DNA of 6,399 nucleotides from Acidobacteria subdivision 2 bacterium RH1 MAG20 (GTDB lineage Bacteria > Acidobacteriota > Terriglobia > Terriglobales > Acidobacteriaceae): positions 1 through 6,399 of the forward strand of contig NFUO01000669.1 of NCBI GenBank assembly GCA_002197545.1, written 5' to 3'. Of the stretch, positions 1 to 6,005 are shown in pieces; position 1 is the first letter of the stretch; each line of letters begins with the position of its first letter. Made by a program: the position numbers and the translations under genes. The notes below the pieces were generated by a model, which was not told the origin of the DNA, made no database searches, and was given only the letters and a program-made list of their open reading frames with translations.

Positions 1-1
1 C

Positions 2-715
2 ACCAGACCAATACCGCGTCAATCGTCTTTAGACTTGTACTACTTAGGCCTCGATCGGAAGGATGCGGCTTTCCAGCGAGGCACGGCTCAGGAGCTGCGT
101 CACTCCCTCGGGGCAAGAGTTTCACATCCCATCGCCACCGAGAAGCCGGGATGGGACTTTGACTATGAAGCACTCTGGCAGTTTGGTTCATTCGGTTCGG
201 CGAATATTAAGGCATGGACGATTGCAAGCGAAACCGGCTACCGACTTCCAACCATTCTCCTGAAACCGCGTTTTAGTGCGAAGGCTGACATTTCCAGCGG
301 CGATCACCCGAGCACACATACCTTGGGAACGTTCAATCCACTATTTCCAAAGGGCAACTACTTTGGCGTCCTGGCCACAACAGGTCCCGGCCCCATCAAC
401 TTCATCGACGTTCACCCTCACGTCGAAACGGCGCTTCCGCATGATGTGTCTGCGTCCGTCGATTGGATTTTTCAGTGGCGGGAGAGCCTTGATGATGGCG
501 TCTACGCGGTGCCTGGGTTCTTGATTAGAGCTGCGGATGGTAGTCGAGCGCGATTTGTCGGACACAGGCCTGGCACAGAGGTGCGATGGCAAGCTAACCG
601 CCATTTGTGGTTTCAGGCAGACTACGGGATTTTCTACTCCGGCAAGTTTCTGAAGGAGACACAGCCCGGCCGCAACCTCAATTACTGGGCGTTGTGGACC
701 GGCTTTAAGTTTTAG
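2..715 (+). CDS. Alginate export family outer-membrane porin, C-terminal part (5' end outside window)
   Basis: The reading frame is open from the left edge, so the gene begins outside the window; a TTG at 35 is just an internal codon. About 237 residues are visible. They match the C-terminal half of the alginate-export (AlgE-like) beta-barrel family: a 'LDLYYLGLDRK' strand, a 'RHSLGAR' strand, a 'DYEALWQFGSFG' strand, then 'SGDHPSTHTLGTFNPLFPKGNYFG', which is the most characteristic block, and alternating aromatic strands to the end. The protein ends 'WALWTGFKF', with the terminal Phe expected of a BAM-recognised outer-membrane barrel. In AlgE the barrel exports alginate across the outer membrane. 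Many homologues lie outside alginate clusters, and no alginate polymerase or lyase gene is visible here, so the substrate is unknown. The stop lies 10 bases before the DUF1275 gene, so the two are probably co-transcribed. The family call is fairly sure; the substrate is not. Confidence 0.85.
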   Translation, partial: TRPIPRQSSLDLYYLGLDRKDAAFQRGTAQELRHSLGARVSHPIATEKPGWDFDYEALWQFGSFGSANIKAWTIASETGYRLPTILLKPRFSAKADISSGDHPSTHTLGTFNPLFPKGNYFGVLATTGPGPINFIDVHPHVETALPHDVSASVDWIFQWRESLDDGVYAVPGFLIRAADGSRARFVGHRPGTEVRWQANRHLWFQADYGIFYSGKFLKETQPGRNLNYWALWTGFKF

Positions 716-725
716 GAAGGCTGAC

Positions 726-1445
726 ATGGAGACGACGAATGCTACGCTTCGCGCCGAAAGGTCGTTACATCTCTCATTCGCTCTGCTGACATTTGTTACG
801 GGTCTGGTCGACGCCGGGAGCTATCTCTCGATGGGCCACGTCTTCACGGCGAATATGACCGGAAATGTTGTGCTGTTGAGCCTGGCTGTGATGAATGTAC
901 GAGGGTTTTCAGTTGCCCGATCTATGACTGCACTGGCATTTGCGTTAGCGGGAGGAGTTCTTGCGGGACGTCTTGAGCGCTGGGCTGCAAACTGGCGCAA
1001 GGGCCATTGGTTCGGATTGGCCACGGGACTGGAGGCCGCGTTGCTCTTTGCCGCTTGCATGTTTCTGCTGATGGAACACGCCACCGCTGTGCTTCCAGGA
1101 AGCGCTTTATACGCGGCCATTTCACTCACCGCTCTGGCCATGGGCATTCGAAATGGCACCGTTCGGAGGCTTGGCGTGCCCGACATCACCACGACTGTGC
1201 TGACGCTGACTGTGGCTGGTTTAGCCTCAGAGTCCTCTTTGGCGGGAGGGAATAACCCTCGATGGGGGCGGCGCGTGTCGGCAGTTGTCATGATGTTTTC
1301 AGGCGCCGCTATTGGCGCGTTTCTTCTTCGGCACTCGCTCGCTCTGGTGTTAGGGCTGGCTGCGCTGATCAGTCTGACAGCAGCGCTGATGGAGTATTTT
1401 CGCGGAGACACCGCTCAGGAGCTCGCTGCTGCTTCACATGCCTGA
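726..1445 (+). CDS. DUF1275 (YoaK-family) integral membrane protein
   Basis: A complete 239-residue protein, the usual length for the family. The start ATG follows a GGAAGG ribosome-binding site (715-720), which overlaps the stop of the upstream porin gene. Two family signatures are visible: 'FVTGLVDAGSYLSMGHVFTAN' with 'MTGN' (residues 23-47) and 'MGIRNGTVRRLGVPDITTT' (139-157). About six or seven hydrophobic segments can be read, near residues 17-35, 45-60, 66-82, 97-116, 123-142, 186-203 and 207-223, with an Arg/Trp-rich loop at 82-95. The protein should sit in the inner membrane. DUF1275 proteins have no firmly established biochemical role; a transporter-like role is often assumed but I cannot support a substrate. 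The tight spacing suggests an operon with the porin gene. Confidence 0.9.
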   Translation: METTNATLRAERSLHLSFALLTFVTGLVDAGSYLSMGHVFTANMTGNVVLLSLAVMNVRGFSVARSMTALAFALAGGVLAGRLERWAANWRKGHWFGLATGLEAALLFAACMFLLMEHATAVLPGSALYAAISLTALAMGIRNGTVRRLGVPDITTTVLTLTVAGLASESSLAGGNNPRWGRRVSAVVMMFSGAAIGAFLLRHSLALVLGLAALISLTAALMEYFRGDTAQELAAASHA

Positions 1446-1611
1446 AAGCTCCCGCGGTGTTGCACAAAGGAAGATGTTGCTCGTGAAAGCTCAGACAAGG
1501 GTGAAAAAAGATAGGTGGATTCGTTTGAGAGGCGATTACAGGAAGACTTGTTGTGGCAGGAGAGGCACATGAACACCTGGGCGTAATCGTGATGGAGCTG
1601 GAGGAGCATCG
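1446..1611 (+). other. Gap between the DUF1275 gene and the cyd operon; no gene assigned
   Basis: These 166 bases probably hold the leader and promoter of the cytochrome bd operon, but I see no convincing -35/-10 pair and no strong terminator hairpin after the DUF1275 gene. Three short frames are open. One starts at an ATG at 1474 (32 codons, basic, with a poorly spaced AAAGGAAG just before it). One starts at a GTG at 1515. The third is a frame running to a stop at about 1617, ending 'VIVMELEEHRC'. None has a recognisable product. A 9-base direct repeat, TGAAAGCTC, lies at 1443-1451 and 1484-1492; its meaning is unknown. Confidence 0.4.
1600..1606 (+). promoter_or_regulatory. Strong Shine-Dalgarno of the small membrane protein gene
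   Basis: GGAGGAG lies five bases before the ATG at 1612. A near-consensus site at standard spacing is the main evidence that the short gene is really translated. Confidence 0.75.
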
Positions 1612-1803
1612 ATGTTGAAGACATTTTGGAAGATAATCGCAACCCTTGGGGGCGTCCTGATTCCGACGGTCGCGGGCGGGATATTCTTCTTCGCGATCAT
1701 CGGGGTGTTCGGAATATCGATCGCGATCGCGGGGTTGTTCATCGCCATCATTTTTGCTGTGATGACCGTCGGCCTCGTTCCGGCAGAAGGAGGCTCCCGA
1801 TGA
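1612..1803 (+). CDS. Small two-helix membrane protein coupled to cydA
   Basis: A 63-residue protein that I do not recognise as a named family. It begins 'MLKTFWK', runs through about 49 uncharged and mostly aliphatic residues (8-56), and ends 'VPAEGGSR'. The hydrophobic stretch is long enough for two helices, near 8-30 and 34-56, with a tight Gly-rich turn at 'GVFG' (31-34). Positive charges at both ends suggest a hairpin with both termini in the cytoplasm, but one long helix is not excluded. It has its own strong ribosome-binding site, and its TGA overlaps the cydA ATG (ATGA, 1800-1803), so the two are translationally coupled. An accessory or assembly role for the bd oxidase is inferred from position alone. 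Small subunits such as CydX are normally encoded after cydB; further small proteins (CydY, CydZ) have been proposed in cyd operons lacking CydX, and I cannot tell whether this is related. Confidence 0.75.
   Translation: MLKTFWKIIATLGGVLIPTVAGGIFFFAIIGVFGISIAIAGLFIAIIFAVMTVGLVPAEGGSR
1787..1793 (+). promoter_or_regulatory. Shine-Dalgarno that fixes the cydA start at 1800
   Basis: AAGGAGG lies six bases before the ATG at 1800, inside the 3' end of the small membrane protein gene. It supports 1800 over the upstream in-frame start at 1626, whose extra residues are charged, unlike any CydA N-terminus, and are read from the overlapping small gene in another frame. Confidence 0.85.
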
Positions 1804-3218
1804 ACCTGAATCCAGCGACGCTGGCCCGCGTGCAGTTCGCATTTACCGTGAGCTTCCATATCATCTTCCCGACCATGTCCATTGGGCTTGCCATGTTCCT
1901 TGCTGTCATAGAAGGCCTCTGGCTCAAGACCAAGGATACGCTGTATCTGCAGATCTATCGCTTCTGGTTGAGTATATTCGCGATGGGTTTTGGAGTTGGG
2001 GTGGTGACAGGCATCGTCCTTTCGTTCGAGTTTGGTCTGGGCTTTGCGAAGTTTGCACAGCTTGCCGGGCCGGCGATCGGGCCCATGATTGCCCTCGAGG
2101 TACTCACTTCTTTTTTCCTTGAAGCAGGTTTCCTCGGGATCATGCTCTTTGGAATGCATCGAGTGGGGCCTAAGCTCCACTTTTTTGCTACATGCATGGT
2201 GGCGCTCGGCACACTCCTCTCCGCATCGTGGATACTGTCTGCAAATAGCTGGATGCAGACGCCGGACGGCGTGGCTGTCCGCAATGGTCGCCTGATTGTC
2301 GTCAACTGGTGGCATGTCCTGAATAACCCCTCCTGGCTTGTCCGCTTGCCGCATATGGTAAGCGCGGCTTACCTGACAGCCTCGTTTCTCGTGGCAGGCG
2401 TTGGCGCATGGTACCTGCTGCGCGGCAAGCATCTTGCGTTCGCGAAAAAGAGCGTGGCGCTCGGCACCGCGTTCGCAGCTGTGCTCATCGCGGGGCAGGT
2501 CTTCATTGGCGACCTTCTCTACGGCACGATGCTGAAGTATCAGCCCTCAAAGATGCAGGCCGCCGAGGGTTTCTGGGCGAAGGAATCGGCGTCGCCGGCG
2601 CCGTACTACTGGGTCATTCTGCCGGACCAGAAAGAACAGCGCAATCGCTTCGCCCTCGGCATTCCATATTTAGGCAGCATCTGGCTCACACACAGCCTTG
2701 ATGGACGCGTGGAGGGCCTGAAAAACACCCCGCCGGACCGGCAGCCGATCATGGGCTTGGTCTTTTATGGGTTCCGCATTATGTACGGAATCGCTATCCT
2801 GATGTTCGCAGCGGCGACGAGCTCTCTTTGGCTTCGATGGAAGCACCGGCTTTACACCACGACGTGGTTTCTCCGCTTCCTGGTAGCGATGACGCCGTCA
2901 GGCATTATCGCGACCCTTGGCGGATGGTATGTCGCGGAGACCGGGCGCCAGCCCTGGGTGATCTTCGGCTTGTTGAGAACGATCGATGCCGTGTCACCGG
3001 TCCCGGCGCAGACGCTCCTCGCGACGCTGATCGCATTTATATGTATCTACACATTCTTCATGGCCGCATTTCTGTTTTTCGTCGCGCGGATCATCCGGAG
3101 GGGGCCGGAATCAGCTTCCATCCATGCTGAGGCTTCCGGATCTCTCAAAAATGCACTTCGTCCGAAAGTGCTTGACAGCCCAAACGCCACGGCAGCGCTG
3201 GAGAGGGTAGGAAGATGA
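1800..3218 (+). CDS. cydA: Cytochrome bd quinol oxidase subunit I, short-Q-loop (CIO) type
   Basis: A complete 472-residue protein. With CydB it oxidises quinol and reduces O2 to water in the inner membrane, building a proton gradient without pumping; this subunit carries the haem groups and the quinol site. By comparison with E. coli CydA, the visible residues are His20 and His185 (E. coli His19, His186) and Met328 in 'FRIMYG' (Met393) as haem ligands; Glu100 and Glu108 in 'ALEVLTSFFLEAGF' (Glu99, Glu107); Lys251 and Glu256 (Lys252, Glu257) at the quinol site; and the 'GRQPW' motif at 382-386. The stretch between Glu256 and Met328 is about 64 residues shorter than in E. coli, so this is the short-Q-loop class that includes the cyanide-insensitive CioA oxidases. 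After the last helix a hydrophilic tail of about 40 residues follows. The start overlaps the small membrane gene by 4 bases and the stop overlaps cydB by 4 bases. Confidence 0.97.
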   Translation: MNLNPATLARVQFAFTVSFHIIFPTMSIGLAMFLAVIEGLWLKTKDTLYLQIYRFWLSIFAMGFGVGVVTGIVLSFEFGLGFAKFAQLAGPAIGPMIALEVLTSFFLEAGFLGIMLFGMHRVGPKLHFFATCMVALGTLLSASWILSANSWMQTPDGVAVRNGRLIVVNWWHVLNNPSWLVRLPHMVSAAYLTASFLVAGVGAWYLLRGKHLAFAKKSVALGTAFAAVLIAGQVFIGDLLYGTMLKYQPSKMQAAEGFWAKESASPAPYYWVILPDQKEQRNRFALGIPYLGSIWLTHSLDGRVEGLKNTPPDRQPIMGLVFYGFRIMYGIAILMFAAATSSLWLRWKHRLYTTTWFLRFLVAMTPSGIIATLGGWYVAETGRQPWVIFGLLRTIDAVSPVPAQTLLATLIAFICIYTFFMAAFLFFVARIIRRGPESASIHAEASGSLKNALRPKVLDSPNATAALERVGR

Positions 3219-4213
3219 TTATGCCCCTCCTTTGCGCCGCATTCGCCGCTCTGTCTGTTACGCTCTACGTTCTGCTTGACGGTTTCGACCTCGGAGTCGG
3301 TGCGTTGCTCATGCTGCAGCCGCATGAGAGATCGAGAGACCATATGGTCGATTCCATTACACCGACGTGGGATGGCAACGAGACGTGGCTGATTATGACC
3401 GGAGTGACGCTGCTGGCGGCGTTTCCTATCGCGTATGGCATTCTCATGCCGGCCCTCTATATTCCGATTATCGTGATGCTGCTGGCGCTGGGTCTGCGCG
3501 GAGTCTCCTTCGAGTTTCGTGAGCAGATGAAACTTTACCGCAGGAGGTGGGACGTGATCTTTGCGATCGGGTCGATCACCGCGGCGTGCATGCAGGGTCT
3601 CATTCTGGGAGCGATGTTCGAAGGCATATCGGTCGACGGGGTCGCGTTCAGCGGGAGCGTCTTTGATTGCTTTCGACCTTTCCCCTTGCTTTGCGCCCTC
3701 TGCGTGCTTGAAGGATATGTAGTGCTCGGCGGCTGCTGGCTCCAATTCAAGACGTCAGCGCTGCTGCACGGATTTTCGGTACGAGTGCTGCGCATCGCAT
3801 TGCCGCTCTTTCTTCTCACGTTCTGTATTGCAGCTGGCACCTCGTTTTCCATTCAGCCTGGCATCCAGACCGCATGGCAGGCCCATCCTTTACTGCTCGG
3901 AACACTGAGTTGCACACTGCTGATTGCAGCTCTCATTCTGTTTGGAAGTATAGGGAAGCGTCCCGACGTTCGTCCCCTGGCCGCAGGCATGGTGATGATC
4001 GCTGCTGGGATCGCAGGTCTCGCAATCCTCGTGTTTCCGATGGTCGTGCCATTTCGTGTTTCCATTTGGAGCGCGTCGAGTTCGCGGCTGAGCCAGATAT
4101 TCGTGCTCGCCGGAGCAATCGTTGTAACCCCCGTGGTTCTCGGGTATTCGTTCTTCGCCTACTGGGTATTCCGTGGCAAGACTCCGGAGAAGGGGTGGGA
4201 CGGATATGAGTGA
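3215..4213 (+). CDS. cydB: Cytochrome bd quinol oxidase subunit II
   Basis: A complete 332-residue protein, shorter than E. coli CydB (379) and close to the usual length of the CIO-type partner. It binds no haem in most known bd oxidases, but pairs with subunit I through a matching helix scaffold. The visible family motifs are 'LDGFDLGVG' (21-29), 'PTWDGNETWL' (50-59) and 'LRGVSFEFR' (94-102), followed by hydrophobic segments through to 'FFAYWVFRG' at the end. Eight or nine membrane helices are expected. The ATG at 3215 overlaps the cydA TGA (ATGA), with a GGTAGGAAG ribosome-binding site just before it; an in-frame ATG at 3221 is a possible alternative. Its last 8 bases overlap the small DUF2474-like gene. 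Confidence 0.96.
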   Translation: MIMPLLCAAFAALSVTLYVLLDGFDLGVGALLMLQPHERSRDHMVDSITPTWDGNETWLIMTGVTLLAAFPIAYGILMPALYIPIIVMLLALGLRGVSFEFREQMKLYRRRWDVIFAIGSITAACMQGLILGAMFEGISVDGVAFSGSVFDCFRPFPLLCALCVLEGYVVLGGCWLQFKTSALLHGFSVRVLRIALPLFLLTFCIAAGTSFSIQPGIQTAWQAHPLLLGTLSCTLLIAALILFGSIGKRPDVRPLAAGMVMIAAGIAGLAILVFPMVVPFRVSIWSASSSRLSQIFVLAGAIVVTPVVLGYSFFAYWVFRGKTPEKGWDGYE

Positions 4214-4316
4214 GCGGAAAAAGCGATTGCTGTGGTTCGCGGGAATTTACGCAGGTTCGTTGATCGTCTTTGCTTTCGTCACGTATCTGCTGCGATCTGT
4301 TTTACGGCTGCTTTGA
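4206..4316 (+). CDS. DUF2474/CydX-like small subunit of cytochrome bd oxidase
   Basis: A 36-residue protein starting inside the end of cydB (8-base overlap). It begins 'MSERKKRLLWF', continues 'AGIYAGSLIVFAFVTYLLR' and ends 'SVLRLL'. It has a basic N-terminus, a conserved-looking Trp at the membrane edge, one helix at about residues 9-30, then Arg30. This pattern (basic start, Trp, Gly-x-x-x-Gly-type helix, 'LLR') is that of the DUF2474 family, short proteins encoded straight after CIO-type cydB genes. It is also the place where CydX, a one-helix subunit that stabilises bd oxidase in E. coli, is found. The GGGGTGGGACGG stretch before the ATG can serve as a ribosome-binding site. The role is inferred from position and pattern; the family call is from memory of its layout. 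Confidence 0.82.
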   Translation: MSERKKRLLWFAGIYAGSLIVFAFVTYLLRSVLRLL

Positions 4317-4391
4317 TGGGTCTGCGGGCAGCAGCGCTTTCGAGAGGCTGTCTTCAAAGAGAACCCGGATTTAGCAACAGTTACGTAAGAG

Positions 4392-4407
4392 TCAGGAGCA
4401 TCAGGAG
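4392..4407 (+). promoter_or_regulatory. Doubled Shine-Dalgarno-like motif before the VOC gene
   Basis: TCAGGAG occurs twice, 9 bases apart (4392-4398 and 4401-4407). Only the second, extended to AGGAGGA, is well placed for the ATG at 4419. It supports that start; the first copy may be incidental. Confidence 0.5.
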
Positions 4408-4418
4408 GAACTCAGGCT

Positions 4419-5330
4419 ATGAATCGCACTCGTCGTCTTCTCGTTTTGGTTCTGCTCGTCTTCGGCTTCGCTGGCCTCGTGCAACTCGGCCAGGCGCAGA
4501 CCCCAAAAGGCACAGGCTCCGCTTCAACTATCGCCGTCGGACCGCAGTACGACACTACCCATGTCTACGTCTCACCAGAAAAAGTTGATGCCTTCGTGAA
4601 GGCCTTCCTCGGTACGTTTGGAGGCACCAGCACAAAGCAAGTCGTGGTCACCGTCACGCCAACTTCAAGCAGTACAAGCTCCCAGCTTCTGCAGACTCCG
4701 GTAGGCACGGTTTCGCTGTTTGGATTTAGGACCCCCGTTCCCTACCCCTTCGGTTCTGAGAGAACTGGATATCTTGTCACTGATCTCGACAAGGCAATCT
4801 TAGCCGCCAAAACCGACGGCGCTGACGTACTTGTCGCGCCGTTTCCTGACCCAATCGGCCGCGATGCCGTCGTTCAGTGGCCGGGCGGAATCAACATGCA
4901 GCTTTACTGGCACACGACGAAACCCTCATACGCGGCATTTCAGACAATTCCCGAGAACCGTGTCTACGTTTCACCGTTCCGTGTTGCCGAATTCCTACGG
5001 AGCTTCCTTGCCTTCTCTCACGGTAGGATCGTCTCGGATGATCCTCACGCGCCCGGTATTGAGATTGGCCGACCTAGTGACACATTCCGGCGCGTCCGCG
5101 TCGAATCTCTTTTCGGCAAGCTCACGGTCTTTGTGACCGACGGCCATCTCCCCTACCCCTATGGACGGGAAATGACTGGCTATGAGGTTTCAAGCCTGAA
5201 AGAGACGCTCGCGAAAGCTGAGTCGCTGGGTGTCAGAATTCTTGTTCAGCCATATTCCTCGAGCGGGCGGACTGCCGCAATCGTCGAATTTCCGGGCGGA
5301 TATCTGGCAGAGATTCACGAAATAAGGTGA
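4419..5330 (+). CDS. Secreted protein with two tandem VOC (glyoxalase-fold) domains
   Basis: A complete 303-residue protein. Residues 1-26 form a clear Sec signal peptide (Arg-rich start, Leu/Val core, 'LGQA' before the likely cleavage), so it should act in the periplasm or outside the cell. The mature part is an internal duplication of a VOC-like unit at about 46-166 and 179-303. Matching blocks are 'VYVSP' (49-53; 182-186), 'PYPFGSERTGY' against 'PYPYGREMTGY' (108-118; 245-255), and 'WPGG' against 'FPGG' near each end. VOC enzymes include glyoxalase I, ring-cleaving dioxygenases and antibiotic-resistance proteins, usually with metal ligands near the first strand and on the last strand of each unit. 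Here the first unit has His48 but Gln161 at the end, while the second has Arg181 and Glu298. No specific reaction can be assigned. It is separated by 102 bases from the cyd genes, so co-transcription is possible but unproven. Confidence 0.85.
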   Translation: MNRTRRLLVLVLLVFGFAGLVQLGQAQTPKGTGSASTIAVGPQYDTTHVYVSPEKVDAFVKAFLGTFGGTSTKQVVVTVTPTSSSTSSQLLQTPVGTVSLFGFRTPVPYPFGSERTGYLVTDLDKAILAAKTDGADVLVAPFPDPIGRDAVVQWPGGINMQLYWHTTKPSYAAFQTIPENRVYVSPFRVAEFLRSFLAFSHGRIVSDDPHAPGIEIGRPSDTFRRVRVESLFGKLTVFVTDGHLPYPYGREMTGYEVSSLKETLAKAESLGVRILVQPYSSSGRTAAIVEFPGGYLAEIHEIR

Positions 5331-5438
5331 GTAGCGTTCGCTGCTTTGGGGACTGGCTCGTGTTTATCGACGCTAAATCCTAAGGCATATTGGCGCAGCC
5401 GCTTTGGTGGCGACATCTGTGAGAGAAGGACAATGGAT
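5331..5438 (+). other. Gap between the VOC gene and the Dps-like gene; possible weak promoter
   Basis: No gene is seen. A poor sigma-70-like pair can be drawn as TTTATC (5363-5368), 17 bases, CATATT (5386-5391), matching three and four of six consensus bases. The small AGCG-TT-CGCT hairpin at 5333-5342 is too short to be a terminator. A GAGAAGGA ribosome-binding site ends at 5430. Confidence 0.2.
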
Positions 5439-6005
5439 ATGGTCGTTTCTGCACACTTCGGCAACTCGACCCAGATGCGGTACATGGAGCACGATTCTCC
5501 GTCCGAAGAGGATAAGTCGGGATGCGTGCTGGCGAATCTGCTGAGTCAATCCCTGGCAGTGTATGTCGAACTGGAAAATACCCATTGGCATTTAAGGTTC
5601 AACCAGGCAGGCCGCGTCGTTAATCTTGAATCTGAGGGCTCCACGGAGATTGCCAGAGAAGTCTGTACGATTTCTTTGCGGCTGATTGCTTCAATATCTC
5701 GTCTACAACGCGCGCTTGATCCCAACGTCAGCGCTGAATGTGCCACATTGTGTGCCGTGGTCGAGGAGAAAATTGCCGAGAATCGCGAACTTGCAAGCGA
5801 CAGGCAATTTGACCCCAGGGAGGACATCGCGACTCTTGTCTCCCACGGCAAGGCGATCCATGAAAGTCACGCGGAGGTGCAACCCCATGTGGCCACAGCC
5901 CTCTGCAGTTCAAACTGGACGGAAAGAGCAGCGGTTCACACGTGCGGAATACCAGGTGGAAACCGAAAGCTCTCTTCCGAGGGATCTGGAGTTTCAGGCA
6001 AATGA
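5439..6005 (+). CDS. Uncharacterised protein, possibly a diverged Dps/ferritin-like protein
   Basis: A 188-residue protein starting at ATG 5439, eight bases after AAGGA; the ATG at 5433 is in frame but only two bases from that site. Residues 31-90 look helical and resemble Dps: 'LANLLSQSLAVYVELENTHW' lines up with the first Dps helix, ending in the conserved His-Trp (49-50), and 'CTISLR' (76-81) falls where E. coli Dps has 'DTMAER'. Without gaps, the E. coli ferroxidase residues His63, Asp78 and Glu82 correspond to Val61, Cys76 and Leu80, so iron oxidation is doubtful. A third helical part (100-155) is acidic and His-bearing. The last 35 residues are Gly/Ser-rich with no match, and could reflect a frameshift or a real tail. 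The stop overlaps the TolC-family start (ATGA). The gene call is moderate; the Dps link is weak and rests on a remembered sequence comparison. Confidence 0.55.
   Translation: MVVSAHFGNSTQMRYMEHDSPSEEDKSGCVLANLLSQSLAVYVELENTHWHLRFNQAGRVVNLESEGSTEIAREVCTISLRLIASISRLQRALDPNVSAECATLCAVVEEKIAENRELASDRQFDPREDIATLVSHGKAIHESHAEVQPHVATALCSSNWTERAAVHTCGIPGGNRKLSSEGSGVSGK

Noticed and set aside
1626..1799. N-terminal extension of cydA back to 1626
   Set aside because: The extra 58 residues are charged and unlike any CydA. They are the out-of-frame shadow of the small membrane gene, and the ribosome-binding site and homologous N-terminus point to 1800.
1536..2432. Long minus-strand open frame (298 codons) opposite the start of cydA
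   Set aside because: It is a Cys/His/Arg-rich translation typical of the antisense of a membrane protein gene, with no family resemblance; cydA is certain on the other strand.
3047..3745. Minus-strand open frame (232 codons) opposite cydA and cydB
   Set aside because: It is an antisense shadow with a low-complexity charged composition, covering the cydA-cydB junction.
4381..4388. TTACGTAA palindrome before the VOC gene as an operator
   Set aside because: An 8-base palindrome is expected by chance at this scale, and there is no second copy or known regulator site to tie it to.
4317..4391. Terminator after the cyd operon
   Set aside because: Only short imperfect stems (such as TCTT-CA-AAGA) with no following T-run are seen.
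4232..4588. Plus-strand open frame (118 codons) across the DUF2474-like gene and the VOC start
   Set aside because: It has no ribosome-binding site and an Arg/Ser-rich composition. It overlaps two better-supported genes in other frames.
5346..5438. Longer start for the Dps-like gene at a TTG at 5346
   Set aside because: No ribosome-binding site is placed for it, while AAGGA sits eight bases before the ATG at 5439.
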